64,000 nucleotides of DNA from Ursus arctos (Eukaryota; Chordata; Mammalia; Carnivora; Ursidae), in the NCBI RefSeq assembly GCF_023065955.2, contig NW_026622786.1, positions 46,796,938 through 46,860,937 of the forward strand, read 5' to 3'. Below, piece after piece: positions 48,590 through 60,360 of the stretch. A program made the translations under genes and the position numbers. Position 1 is the first letter of the stretch. Every line of letters begins with the position of its first letter. The notes under the pieces are model-generated. The model searched no databases. It saw only the letters and a program-made list of their open reading frames with translations, and was not told where the DNA came from.

Positions 48590-48820
48590 AATTATTGCTC
48601 ACTAATTAGGGTAGTAATCAGTTAAGCACTATATGATTTATCACATTTAGTATTCACAAGACTCTGAGTTACCTTATTGCAAGGCTTTTTTAAAACTATG
48701 AAATCTGAGGCTTAGAGATGTTAAATTTCTTGTCCAAGGTCATCAGCCAGAAAGTGTTAGAGTTGGGATTCAAAACCAACTTTGGTTGCAAAGTCAATAT
48801 TGTAACCAGCCTCCTTTATA
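48590..48820 (-). repeat. MIR element, antisense
   Basis: AATCTGAGGCTTAGAGATG, TTTCTTGTCCAAGGTCATC and AGTGTTAGAGTTGGGATTC in antisense MIR order. Confidence 0.8.
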
Positions 48821-49130
48821 TCTAGCCCACTGAAGTAATGGTACCCAACTTGTCAGAATTTGATAGAAACCCAGGAGAGTAATAGATAAAAGTAGGTAAC
48901 ATTATCAACCACCATTTAAAAAAAATTGCAGTTTATATACCCACTCTCATCCAACTATCATATCGTAATGCTATTTTGTGACATACTTTCCAATTTCAAA
49001 ATTGTACCAGTAATCATTTCATTTGCATCTTGCTTATTTAGTTTTTTAAAGCTTGTGAATGTGTTGCTGAGCAATTCCTTTTATGTTGTGTTTTTCCTAC
49101 CCTCTGTCCCTCCTGCCTTTCTCTTTCTCG

Positions 49131-49210
49131 TTTCTTTCTTCCTTCCTTCCTCCCTCTCTCCCTCCCCTCCCCTCCCCTCCCCTCCCCTCCCCTTCCCTTT
49201 CCTTTCTTTC
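49131..49210. repeat. 80-base polypyrimidine tract with (CCCCT)n core
   Basis: All 80 bases are C or T. The order is TTTC/TTCC units, CCCTCTCTCC, a core of about five CCCCT units, then TTCCC and TTTC units. The ends are near mirror images of each other. The complementary strand reads (AGGGG)n. Confidence 0.95.
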
Positions 49211-49379
49211 ACAATTCCAACCTATTGAGCAAAGAAAATAGTTAAGTGGACTAGCATTATTTTTCACAGCTTTACAATTCTTATTTTTGTATCATCACAA
49301 AAATATAGTTAGAGAAAGAATTTGAATATTATGCTTAAAAATTTATTCAAATATTTGAATATTGAAAGTTTATGGAATT

Positions 49380-49535
49380 AAATCATTTATTCAGCAAATA
49401 CTTATTGAATGTCTACTTTGTATCAAGTTTTGCCAGATACTGGAAATGCAGTAATAATCAAGATAAAGTTCCTGACCTAAGAGTGAAATAGACAATAAAT
49501 AAACAAATCTATAATCACGTTAGGGAATGCCTAGT
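49380..49535 (-). repeat. L2 fragment, antisense
   Basis: CAAATACTTATTGAATGTCTA, then GATACTGGAAATGCAGTAAT and GACAATAAATAAACAAATC follow the antisense L2 3' end. Confidence 0.7.
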
Positions 49536-50324
49536 GTTGTTTAAAAATAAATCATGCCACTTCTCTATAGCGCCTGGGTCCAAGGGATGATCAGGCCAGC
49601 TCCATACCTGTTTGGTCCTCTTAAATTCTAAGCCCTCTTAATCAATCTGGCCTACTCTATCAAAATTACCACCGTGCCCTTTGAGGACCCCTGATGTCTT
49701 TCTCTATCCTTTTGGTTACTTTGGGAACCTAACTGAAAGTGAATTCAATCCCTCCCAAAGGCTGCTAGGTTATATACATATCAAGAGATACATGTCAGGA
49801 GACCGCTTTTAGTATTCTGGATCATTTAATAAGAGCGAACAAGTTTCCTGAAGATTACATGGAAGTTGGGAAGCAGGATTTCCCAGAGCATACAGACTAC
49901 ACTATAGATAAAGAGATACTCATTTCTCACCATGCACAACAGGAAGAGAACTATTAGGATTGCCTTTATGTGCAGTGCTAAGGCAACTCAGAAGATGCAT
50001 AAGTGTGATCTATGGCAAAACCTGGCAACCAAAGACAAATCACAAATGTCAAGGTACCTGGAAAAATTATCGTTATCATTATTTTGAGTTAAAATCACAA
50101 TGCCCTATCTTGAGTACCATAGTCTATATTGTCATTGTTTCTAAAAAAAAAAAAATGACCCACCAACACAACCTTGTAGAAGTGATTGTGTCAACCACCT
50201 ATAATAGGCATTTCTCCCTGACATTACCTAAACCAATTCATTAGATAAGTACTTTAGAAAGACATTTAATCCATATTATTGCCCAAAGCACTTCCTCATA
50301 AGGGCTTTGCATGAATACCCCATT
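49536..50324. other. Unrecognised sequence
   Basis: No supported gene. The plus ORF at 49960-50244 (94 codons) has no recognisable domain. Confidence 0.4.
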
Positions 50325-50337
50325 TAAAGTTATTTTA

Positions 50338-50536
50338 GGGGCGCCTGTGTGGCGCAGTTGTTAAGCGTCTGTCTTCGGCTCAGGGCATGATCCCAGCGTT
50401 CTGGGATCGAGCCCCACGTCAGGCTCCTCCATTAGGAGACTGCTTCTTCCTCTCCCACTCCCCCTGCTTGTATTCCCTCTCTCGCTGGCTGTCTCTCTCT
50501 CCATCAAACAAATAAATAAAATATTTTTTAAAAAAA
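50338..50536 (+). mobile_element. CAN-SINE
   Basis: GGGCGCCTGTGTGGCGCAGT head, ATCCCAGCGTTCTGGGATCG and an A-rich tail. A perfect 13-base target-site duplication, TAAAGTTATTTTA, lies at 50325-50337 and 50537-50549. Confidence 0.97.
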
Positions 50537-50619
50537 TAAAGTTATTTTAAAGTTATTCACTATCTTTTCCCTTATCTTAGTGTATTTTTCTTCATAAGTC
50601 TTTAATTATTTGAAAATAT

Positions 50620-50775
50620 ATTCCATATCTGGTGATCTGTTTATTGTCTGTCTTCCCCACTAAAATGTAAGCTCAATAAAAACAAAGACTTCATCTTACT
50701 CCCACTATACCCCAGCATCTAGAACACTGGCTAGCACCATTAGCAATTAACTCCTTGTTAAATGATTAAAATATA
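50620..50775 (+). repeat. L2 3' end fragment
   Basis: TATTGTCTGTCTTCCCCACT, AAAATGTAAGCTCAATAAAA and CAGCATCTAGAACACTGGCT in L2 sense order. Confidence 0.75.
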
Positions 50776-51540
50776 GCAAAAGGACTGCATGAGAATTTTG
50801 AAGCCATTCTATGAAACTTAGAGTACAATTGATTAAACATTTAATTTGAATATAAATGTAGACCAAAATATAACAAATACACTGCCATACTACATTGTCT
50901 TTTTTTAATAACTCCTACAATTTCCTTAGTAGGAGCTGGTAAACAATGAGAACTTAATTGGTCTCCATCTGTTTTTTTTTTTCTTTTTATTCTTCTTCCT
51001 GGTGAAATATTATTCATTGAAATGTCTCTTTTCCTATGTTTCTTTTCATTTTTTGAATCTTTGCACCCTCCTTACCACTTACTGTAAAATATAGCCCTGG
51101 TTAGAGAAACTGGCATTAAAAACTGCTCCTGAAAACAAACTTTTACATGCTAATTGTCTGTTGTTTCACCATTTCGTATAAGCTACATATCAATTACCAC
51201 ACTTACAGTCCATTTTCTAAAACTGTAAACTGAAGCACTTTCAATTTACTAGGATTATGCAGACTTCTGTGAGATTTTTTTTTTTTTTTTTTTTTGCTGG
51301 ATTTTCCTCACTCCACTAAAAAATCTCGTTGCTTATTTTCTATTTTACAATCTTTCATGCTCATACCACATTGTTCTTAATTCAAAATGTTTTACCTTGA
51401 GGTGTTTTAAATTTTCAGAAAAGTAAAATATAGCCAAGGGCTGCAGGTTTCTATTTACCATCTGAGCAATGGTGCATGAACACAGTCAGTAGTATTTTTA
51501 TTCCAAGATGTAACTTTTGTTTTCTTCATTTGTTTTTTTG
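50776..51540. other. Unrecognised AT-rich sequence
   Basis: A T-run of about 18 lies near 51278-51295 and (TTTG)n near 51536-51556. No gene recognised. Confidence 0.45.
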
Positions 51541-51834
51541 TTTGTTTGTTTGTTTATTTTAATGTTTTTTTATTATATTATGTTAGTCACCATACAGTAC
51601 ATCCCTGGTTTCTGATGTAAAGTTCGATGATTCATTAGTTGCGTATAACACCCAGTGCACCATGCAATACGTGCCCTCCTTATTACGCATCACCAGCCTA
51701 TCCCATTCCCCAACCCCCTCCCCTCTGCAGCCCTCAGTTTGTTTCTCAGAGCCCATAGTCTCTCATGCTTCATTCCCCCTTCTGATTACCCCCCTTTCTT
51801 TATCCCTTTCTTCCCCTACTGATCTTCCTAGTTC

Positions 51835-53866
51835 TTATGTTCCATAGATGAGAGAAATCATATGATAATTGTCTTTCTCTGCTTGACTTATTTCACTTAG
51901 CATTATCTCCTCCAGTGCCGTCCATGTTCCAGCAAATGTTGAGAACTCATTCTTTCTGATAGCTGAGTAATATTCCATTATATATATGGACCACAACTTC
52001 TTAATCCAGTCATCTGTTGAAGGGCATCTCGGTTCCTTCCACGATTTAGCTATTCTGGACAATGCTGCTATGAATATTGGGGTGCATATGGCCCTTCTCT
52101 TCACTACATCTGTATCTTTGGGGTAAATACCCAGTAGTGCAATGGCTGGGTCATAGGGTAGTTCAATTTTTAACTTTTTAAGGGACTTCCGCACTGTTTT
52201 CCAGAGTGGCTGTACCAACTTGCATTCCCACTAACAATGTAGGAGGGATCCCTTCTCCACATCCTCTCCAGCAATTGTTGTTTCTTGCCTTGTCAATTTT
52301 TGCCATTCTAACTGGCGTAAGGTGGTATCTTAGTGTGGTTTTGATTTGAATTTCCCTGATGGCTAATAATTTTGAACATTTTTTCATGTGTCTGTTAGCC
52401 ATTTGTGTGTCATCATTGGAAAAGTGTCTCTTCATATCTTCTGCCCATTTTATGATTTGTTTATTTGTTTCTCGCATATTGAGTTTGAGAAGTTCTTTGT
52501 AGATCTTGGATAACAGTCTTTTATCTGCAGTGTCATTTGCAAATATATTCTCCCATTCTGTGGGCTGCCTCTTAGTTTTTTTTACTGTTTCCTTGGCTGT
52601 GCAGAAGCTTTTTATCTTGATGAAGTTCCACAAGTTCATTTTATCTTTTGTTTCTCTTGCCTTTGGAGATGTGTCATGAAAAAGGTTGCTTTGGCCAATG
52701 TCGTAGAGGTTGCTGCCTATGTTCTCCTCTAGGATTTTGATGGATTCCTATCTCACATCAGGGTCTTTCATCCATTTGGAGTTTATCTTTGTGTATGGTG
52801 TGAGAGAGTGGTCAAATTTCAGTCTTTTGCATGTAGCTGTCCAGTTTTCCCAGCACCATTTATTGAAGAGACTGTCTTTTTTCTACTGGAGGTTTTTTCC
52901 TGCTTTATCAAAGATTAGTTGCCCAAAGAGCCGAGGGTCCATTTCTGGGTTCTTTATTCTGTTCCATTGGTCTATGTGTCTGTTTTTGTGCCAGTACCAT
53001 GCTGTCTTTGTGATCACAGCTTTGTAGTACAGCTCGAAATCCAGCATTGTGATGCCCCCAGCTTTGTTTTTCCTTTTCAACAGTTCCTTGGCGATTCGGG
53101 GCCTTTTCTGGTTCCATACAAATTAAGGACTATTTGTTCTAGTTCTTTGAAAAATGTCCTCGGTATTTTGATCGGGATAGCATTGAAAGTGTAGATTGCT
53201 CTGGGTAGCATGGACATTTTAACTATGTTAATTCATCCGATCCATGAGCATGGAATATTTTTCCATCTTTTTGTGTCTTCCTCAATGCCTTTCAAGAGTG
53301 ATTTGCAGTTTCTAGAATATAGATCCTTTACGTCTCTGGTTAAGTTAATTCCAAGGTAACGTATGGTTTTTGGTGCTATTGTAAATGGGATGGATTCCCT
53401 AATTTCTCTTTCTTCAGTCTCATTATTCGTGTATAGAAATGCAACTGATTTCTGAGCATTGATTTTGTATCCCGCCACATTACTGAATTGTTCTATAACT
53501 TTTTTTTTTTTTTAAGATTTTATTTATTTACTTGACAGAGAGAGACAGCCAGTGAGAGAGGGAACACAAGCAGGGGGAGCAGGAGAGGAGGAAGCAGGCT
53601 CATAGTGGAGGAGCCTGATGTGGGGCTTGAACCCAGAACACTGGGATCACGCCCTGAGCCGAAGGCAGATGCTTTAACCACTGCGCTACCCAGGCGCCCC
53701 AGAATTGCTCTATAACTTCTAATAGTTTGGGCGTGGATTCTTTTGGGTTTTCCATATAGAGTATCATGTCATCTGCGAAGAGAGACATTTTGACTTCTTC
53801 TTTGCCGATTTGGATACCTTTTATCCCTTTTTGTTGTCTGATTGCTATTGCGAGGACTTCTAGCAC
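51835..53866 (-). pseudogene. LINE-1 ORF2 remnant in several frames
   Basis: On the minus strand the order from 53866 down is: a reverse transcriptase block with [20 protein letters not shown] (53600-53866), including the catalytic FADD motif; [20 protein letters not shown] (53233-53478), cut from the first block by the [23 protein letters not shown] (52883-53080); a 153-codon block with [20 protein letters not shown] (52178-52639); and a 127-codon C-terminal block (51835-52218) ending in IYGT. L1 ORF2p normally has about 1,275 residues; the endonuclease and the first part of the reverse transcriptase are absent by 5' truncation. Frameshifts between the blocks and the SINE make it non-functional. 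Confidence 0.85.
53502..53701 (-). mobile_element. CAN-SINE, antisense, inside L1 ORF2
   Basis: Oligo-T, AGACAGCCAGTGAGAGAGGG, GGAAGCAGGCTCATAGTGG and CGCTACCCAGGCGCCCC head. A 17-base target-site duplication with one mismatch (GAATTG, T or C, TCTATAACTT) lies at 53485-53501 and 53702-53718. The L1 resumes in register after it. Confidence 0.96.
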
Positions 53867-53979
53867 TATGTTGAATAATAGTGGCGAGAGTGGGCATCCT
53901 TGTCGTGTTCCTGATCTTAAGGGAAAGGCTTCCAGCTTTTCCCCATTGAGAATGATATTTGCTGTAGGCTTTTGTTTTT

Positions 53980-55140
53980 ACTCAGTCTTTGATTTCTAGT
54001 GAAAAAGTTTCAAAACATTCCAAAAATGGTTTAAATCTAAGTCATTTAGTCATTTGCTTATCAGCATGTTATGCTTCACATAGGCTTTTATTTATAAGCC
54101 TCTCTCTTCTGGTGTTTCCTGTGCAATAAACCATGATAGAGATTACCATATCCTATAGTTTCAGCAGCATTTTATTAAGCCGCGTAATAAAGATAACTCA
54201 GCATGTTTAAAGTTTGTGAGCTGTTACTTAACAAGTGTTTTAAAATCACTAGTTAATTTTTGAGTTATTTATTAATATTATGTTAATAATACAACTAATA
54301 GAAAATTATTGTAGTTGTTATTACTGTTGTTGGATTTGAATTTCAAAAACAAATTAAGAATCTGAATCACTTCATTTCTAAAGATAGGGTCACACCAATA
54401 TTACTTGGGGTCAATCTGAAAACAAAAGTCAAGCACTTCAAAAATTTCTTTATTTCCACACTAACATCACTACTCCCCACACCTTACACAAACAAGAAGA
54501 GCACACACCCACACATACACATACAATTGCTCCATAAACATGACCATAATTCACAAGGGAATAACTAAAAAGAAAGATGGGGGAAAAAAAGATAGAATAT
54601 GGTTCAGGAAGTAGAAAATATATGATATTTAATTCTGTTTCTTGGAGAAAATATATGGTACCCTGCATATTATTACATAAGCCTGAGTAATCTGGTGGGT
54701 CTCATAAGTAGTCAACCAAATGAATGAATTCTTGGGATAATTTAGGGGTGATTATTGCCCCCTAAACTGCTCCATTTGGCAATTAATTGATCAAGGTGTT
54801 TAACTATCATTTGAATTTATTTGGATAAATAATGTAACAGCCAGGAGTCTAGATTCTCCATCCCAGGCTTACAAACCTACAACCAGGGTAAAGATCCTGT
54901 TCTGCCCCCATTAGATTTGGGGGTCTTTTTACCATTCCTCTTTATTTTCTGAATCCATTGCTTTCACAAATTTTTATTTTTTGTTCAGTATTGCACTTTT
55001 TTTCCTTGGAACATGTTTTCAGCCACATAAACTTGATATTTTGAGCTAAGATTTTCCTCTATAATGATCTCAGAGAGTTTACATAGAGGATTAGAAACAC
55101 ATACATGCACATACATATGCACACAATTTACCTATGTATA
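53980..55140. other. Unrecognised sequence
   Basis: No gene or repeat that I can name. The minus ORF at 54450-54668 has a cysteine/valine-rich patch produced by an ACACAC-type stretch and is not a gene. Confidence 0.4.
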
Positions 55141-55142
55141 AG

Positions 55143-55146
<4 letters not shown>

Positions 55147-55194
<48 letters not shown>
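55147..55194. repeat. (TG)24 microsatellite
   Basis: Twenty-four uninterrupted TG dinucleotides. Confidence 0.97.
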
Positions 55195-55196
<2 letters not shown>

Positions 55197-55204
55197 ATCT
55201 TGTG

Positions 55205-56000
55205 ATTTATGCTAAGAAATATATATTTGATCTTTATACCTGTTTCTGGCACAAAGCTCCTAAAACTCTTGGAAATTTTCTAAGTGATAAGAGGTATTAA
55301 AGTGTCTTGATATTCATGATAAGCCCCTTTCAACCACACCTGAGTACGTTTGAATGAGGTAACTTTTGGAATGCACCTAAGGATGGGGGCTGGTTGCCAG
55401 GGGAACCAACAACCTGTTTAGGGGACTGCAATTTCATTGCCACCCTACTGACCTTCAGGGAGGAGAGAGGCTGGAGGCTGAATCAACCACTGATGGCCGA
55501 TGATTAAATCAATCATGCCTATGTAATGAAGCCTCCATAAACATCCAAAAGGACAGAGTTTGGAGAGTTTCTGGGTTGGTGAATACATAGAGATTTGGGG
55601 AGAGTGGTGTACCCAGAGAGCATGGAAGCTTGGCACCCCTTCCCACATGCGTCTGTTCCATCTATCTCTCCCTGAGTTATATCCTTTTATATAAACCAGT
55701 AACCTAGTAAGTAAAATGTTTCTCTGAGTTCCGTGAGCTGTTCTAGTAAATTAATCCAAGCCAAAGAGGGAGTGGTGGGAACCTCTGATCTATGGCAAGT
55801 CTGTCAGAAGCACAAGTGATAACTTGGACTTGAGATTGGCATTTAAAGTTGGGTGGGAGGTTTATGGGACTGAGCCCTTAATCTGTAGGACAGGTTGATA
55901 GTGTCCCACGTGGATAGGGTCAGAATTGAGTTGAATTGTAGGATACCCAGCTGCTATCAGATTACTTGGTAGTGTGGGAAAAACCCACACATGTAGGAGT
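55205..56000 (+). repeat. Old LTR-like interspersed repeat
   Basis: A familiar mammalian repeat order is visible: CCTATGTAATGAAGCCTCCA near 55519, CAGAGTTTGGAGAGTTTCTG, TATATAAACCAGTAACCTAG near 55690, GGACTTGAGATTGGCATTTA near 55830, TGGGACTGAGCCCTTAATCT and GAATTGTAGGATACCCAGCT. It ends with a 7-base inverted repeat (GTGTGGG AAAAA CCCACAC, 55972-55990). It behaves like an old ERVL-type LTR, but I cannot name it. The minus ORF at 55445-55648 lies inside and is not a gene. Confidence 0.55.
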
Positions 56001-56655
56001 ACAGTAACTAACATAAATTTCACTTACGATTTTCATATAAAACAATCCAACCTCACAAACATCGATTTTGCATAGTTTTGAATAAGAAGTGAATTCATTA
56101 GAGTTTTGTGGGTAGAAAATACATGCAGTTATGGAGGGGTTCTAGCACAGTAAGAATTCTTCCCTTTACTTTCTCTTTATCTTGTCATTTCTCTACCAAA
56201 CAGAAAAAATAGTATCACTAATTATTTATGAAACTAAGCATTTTTTCATTTAAATTAGTCCATTTTAGTATTCATAACAACCTTATGAATTTTATTATAA
56301 AAACTTTACCAATGAGGAAGTTGAATATCAGTGAGCTGTTATAACTTGACCAAGAATTATGAGGCAGAAATAGGATTCTATACAATGTCTGACTTTAGAA
56401 AGCATGATATGTCAATAGTGAAAAATTGGGAGATATGATTATTACAATATGTTTTCATGCAGTGTTTAATGAGGAGAGTTTCAATTTTTATTCTGTCTTC
56501 CTAAACTAATAAACAAAAGAAAAGTGAAGTCAAGCCCCAGAGGTCGAGAATGGCTAAGGCATGGAAGGGTATGATTCCAAAGGGTCTGGATATTTTTCAT
56601 TTAAATGATTTTTAAAAAATGTTAGTATTCCTGGCTGTTATCATATTTCATTTCA
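56001..56655. other. Unrecognised AT-rich sequence
   Basis: No gene recognised. Weak antisense MIR-like text is possible near 56250-56400. Confidence 0.4.
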
Positions 56656-56905
56656 TATTTGAATGAGTTTTGGCTTTAGATGCAGACAGCTTGGGTTTCT
56701 GCCATGGCTCCTCACGAATTAGCTGTGTGACCTGGGACTAGTAATTTTAAAACTCTCTAATTTCAGTTGTTCCATGTTTGTAAAATGGTACTAGGAGTTA
56801 TCTGCTTTCACTGAGTTTTGCTGTGAATTAAATGAGATGATGCATGTGAATTCCTGGTACAGTGTTTTCCCCAAAGTAAATACCCAATAAACGCTACCTG
56901 TTGAT
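56656..56905 (+). repeat. MIR element
   Basis: GATGCAGACAGCTTGGGTTT, TTAGCTGTGTGACCTGGGAC, AAATGAGATGATGCATGTGA and CCCAATAAACGCTACCTGTT in MIR sense order; nearly full length. Confidence 0.9.
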
Positions 56906-58639
56906 ATTTTGCTGCATATAAAAATCATTATTACTTTATTAATCAATCATTATTATTATTAAAGCAAGTGAAAGGACATTTAACAACCACCTTAAGCCTT
57001 CTGTGGTAGGCATAGACTTAGCTTTAAATAGGGCCCCTAGTAAACCCCTCTAGCCAGTCTAGTTGTTTCAAAAGAGGGGATTCGTTTCTGATTCAGACTT
57101 CTAGACTGAATTCTCTCCTGTGGTTCTTGAATCTAGCCTTATGCTTGTACTATGAAAAATTGTGTAAGATTCCTAGTGTCTTACTTTCTTATAAGTTGGT
57201 AATTGTTTCAATATTATCAGCATATTTTTACAGATGGTCCATGCAGTTTTGTAGTACATGTGCTAGAGATACTTTTTTAGATTCTTTTTGTTTTGTTTTT
57301 GTTAATTTAACGAAACTTTTCCATCCTGCTTATATACTAATTGCTTTAAGTGCAAAATTAAATGTAAAGGTAGGAGGCAAAAGAAACAGTCTGTATTCAT
57401 ACCACTCAGACATAACTATTAGTATTCAGTTTTATTTTCTTCTAGGCTTATTGCTTTACATTTTATACATTAAGTATTATAATAAATATAAATTATGTTC
57501 ATGCTGGTTTCTTTTTAAAATTTATCTAGCATTTGCTATATGCAAAGTTCCAAATGCTTCCATATATATTACCCACACTGAGTTCTTAAACTATTATTTT
57601 AAAAAAATTTAGTATGAGAACATGGAGAAAAGTGCATAAAACACATATGCACAATTCAAACAAAAATTATAAATTCAATATCCACTTAACTACTTCCTAG
57701 GAGAAGAAGCAGAATATTGCCCATGCACCAGAAACTCCTCTCAGTACCTTTCCCGCATCAAATCTTTCTTACTTTCCTCTCCCAGAGATAGCCATCATCT
57801 TGAGGTTTCATGCTAGACACTTTGTTGATTTTTCCTTATTTTTATTTCCTTATGGATATAAATAAGGATAGTGCCACAAATGGAGAATGATCTGAAATAT
57901 TGCCTTGCAAGCTAACACGCTAGCATGCCATAGTTTCATGCATGCTGGAAAAAGGTATGAATTCTGTGTCAGAGACAAAGTATAGTTTACAAATCACAAT
58001 AATAGCAGTAGCCAGAGAATTAGCATGTGTACAAGTTTTCCAAATCCCCTTTTCCAAAGAGAAATTTGAAGAGGGCCAGATGACACTCACACATGCAGTG
58101 GGGTGCATTACAGGAGAGGAACTCTGAGCTTAAGGAACCTACATTTGTTATAATGGAAGCAGGTATGCTTAGATTTAATCCTAGAGCACATGAAGTTTAA
58201 CATATGGGGCAATAAAGAAATCTATCTTTTACTGGGGGAAAAGGTAGGAGTGGAGTGGAAATAGTATCTAACTTTCAAGTCTGCTTGCTATACAAAAATA
58301 CTCGAAAAGATAGTCTAAACCAAAGGCAGTCAGTGCCTCTGCTCAAAAGACATGCAGAAAAGTACGAGACCTGTAAAGAATTGTCATCCAATAGCCAGCA
58401 CCACTTGTTGAAAAATATAGTACATCTTTAATTACCTGCAAGTGTATATCTCTGCCATGTATCAAACATCCATATATATTTGCATATCTCTCTGGATCAC
58501 TTTTAGTCTGTTATTTTGTCTATCCCACAGCATTAGCACACTACCTGAACTATTTCTTTTTTCAAATACACTTACTTTTTCAGAACCATTTTTTTTTGTT
58601 TTAAAAATTGTTTATTGTATAAGGCAACATAGTACTTTA
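56906..58639. other. Unrecognised sequence
   Basis: The longest ORF here (57127-57612, plus) opens only at TTG, has no domain signature and is rich in AT-type codons, so I do not call it a gene. The palindrome-rich text near 57910-57945 (GCTAGCATGCC, CATGCATGC) is unexplained. Confidence 0.4.
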
Positions 58640-58745
58640 CCTTTCTAACATTTAATTTTTTTAAAACTACTATTTTAGGTTTAAAACAAATTTGAGAGGA
58701 AAGTACTGAGATTTCCCTTATACCTTCTGTCTCCACACAGCTTTA

Positions 58746-58921
58746 GTTGGTTAAGCGTCTGCCTTTGGCTCGGGTCATGATCCCAGGGTTCTGGGATCCA
58801 GCCCCACGTCCAGCTCTCTGCTCAGTGAGGGGCCTGCGTCTCCCTTTCCCTCTGCCTGCCACTCCCCCACTTGTGTTTTCTTTCTCTCTGTCAAATAAAT
58901 AAATAAAATCTTAAAAAAAAA
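58746..58921 (+). mobile_element. CAN-SINE lacking its first bases
   Basis: It starts at GTTGGTTAAGCGTCTGCCTT, so about 20 bases of the usual head are missing, including part of the tRNA-like A box. The tail GTCAAATAAATAAATAAAAT and poly-A are intact. No clear target-site duplication. Confidence 0.9.
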
Positions 58922-59165
58922 ATTAACTCCCCAGAGAGGTAAATTTGTCACCACAAATGAACCTGCGCTGACACGTCCTGATCACCTAGAATCCACAGTT
59001 TACCCTAAGGCTCACACTTTGTCTTGTATATTCTATGAGTTTAGACAAATGTTTAATGTCACACAGCCATCATTGTACAGAATAACATACTTCTCTAGAA
59101 ATCCTTTGTGCTATGCCTATTTATCTTCACCCCTTCCATCTCTGGCAACCACTTACATGTTTAGA

Positions 59166-59398
59166 TTTTAAAGATTTGTTTATTTGAAAGAGAGAGCAAG
59201 AGAGATGGGGGAGGGGCAGAGAGAGAGGGGAAAAGACTCATGAACAGATTTCCTGCTGAGGACAACCCTAAGCAGGGCTCCATGAAGGGCTCCCCCGGGG
59301 GGCTCAATCCCATGGCTCTGAGATCAGGACCCTGAAGTCATCACTTGAGCCAAAACCAAGAGTTGGGGGCTTAAGCAGCTGCACCATCCAGGTAGCCC
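59166..59398 (-). mobile_element. CAN-SINE, antisense, older subfamily
   Basis: TTTAAAGATTTGTTTATTTG, then a GGGAGGGGCAGAGAGAGAGG stretch and a CACCATCCAGGTAGCCC head. A short CAACCACTTAC/CAATCACTGAT pair may be a decayed target-site duplication. Confidence 0.85.
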
Positions 59399-59739
59399 AA
59401 TCACTGATCATTTTATCGTCTCCATAGCTTTGTTAGAATGCCATATCATAATAGACTTTTCAGATTGTCTTCTTTCACTTAGTAATATAAATTTAAGGTT
59501 CCTCCATGTCTTTTCATGGCTTGATATCTCATTTTCTTTTAGTGCTATTATGCCTTTAATAAAAACTTTTACCTCAAAGCATTACCATATTATGTTATCA
59601 TTACATTTTATGAAATATCTATATATGTTGGGGCTGATCCACCCTTCTGTTGACCTCCTAGAGTTTCTTGGTTGCTACTGAGTTGCAATTTCTGTATTTT
59701 CTCCATGGAAGTCTTGCATAACTGTAAGAATTACTCATA

Positions 59740-60348
59740 GGCATATCACATTTTGATTGTATTGTAAGTAGTACTTTTAAATTTCTTGTTTGTATGTTGT
59801 CAATAGGAATAAAATGTATATACACATATATATGCAGATATGTGTACATGTATGTATATTTTGTTTTTTTGTTTCCAGTAACTCTTGAATCTCTCAATTC
59901 TAATTTTTATCCTTAGATTCTTTTAGATTGTATGTATCATTTTAAAATAGTGTAATTCAGTTATAGTACTTTCAATTTTATTCTTTTTCCTCCCTCACTG
60001 GAGTAGAAGCTTGGGTAAACTGTTAAATAGAATTTACAATAAATAATATTCTTAAATTCTTGAATTCAGTGGAAACGATGTCAATATTTGACAATTAAGT
60101 GAGATGTTTACCATAGAATTTTTGTAATCATTATTAGGTATGTAAACTATCTTCTATTTGCTAGCTTGATAAGCCTTTTAAAATCATTAATGGATTTTGG
60201 ATTTTATAATGCATTTGCTACCTTTTAGAAATAATTATAAATGAGTATATGGTTTTATATTTTTAATTAGTTAATACAGTGAATTACTTGAGTGATTATG
60301 TAACATTTAAAGACTTCTGCATTTCTAATATAAATAAAATGTAATTAT
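59740..60348 (-). mobile_element. Old LINE-1 ORF2 remnant, antisense (left part)
   Basis: ACTTTTAAATTTCTTGTTTG and AGTGAATTACTTGAGTGATT fit antisense ORF2 of an old L1. It continues at 61324-61540 after the nested L1. Confidence 0.55.
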
Positions 60349-60360
60349 GAGATATTCTTT

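Larger units (their letters stand above)
51559..53973 (-). mobile_element. 5'-truncated LINE-1, antisense, fairly young, with a nested SINE
   Basis: Antisense 3' UTR (TTAGTCACCATACAGTACAT, ACACCCAGTGCACCATGCAA), then ORF2 from its C-terminus back into the reverse transcriptase domain. It ends at the truncation point near 53973. Long ORF2 blocks remain open on the minus strand. The sequence between 53502 and 53701 is a later SINE. A short CTTTTGTTTT occurs on both sides (about 51514 and 53970) and may be the target-site duplication. Confidence 0.92.
58640..59545 (-). mobile_element. Old LINE-1 3' region, antisense, carrying two SINEs
   Basis: GAGGAAAGTACTGAGATTTCC (58695), AATGAACCTGCGCTGACACG (58958), TCTATGAGTTTAGACAAATG (59031) and TCCTCCATGTCTTTTCATGG (59499) follow an old L1 3' UTR in antisense. 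It is split by a sense SINE (58746-58921) and an antisense SINE (59166-59398). Confidence 0.75.

Noticed and set aside
57127..57612. 161-codon plus-strand ORF, the longest outside repeats
   Set aside because: It opens only at TTG, the first ATG is about 37 codons in, the sequence is AT-rich with runs of aromatic and aliphatic residues typical of random AT-rich frames, and no domain is visible.
58746..58921. Possible functional tRNA gene, from the GGTTAAGCGTCTGCC-type boxes in the SINEs
   Set aside because: All such matches are the tRNA-derived heads of CAN-SINEs followed by SINE bodies and poly-A; no cloverleaf can be completed.
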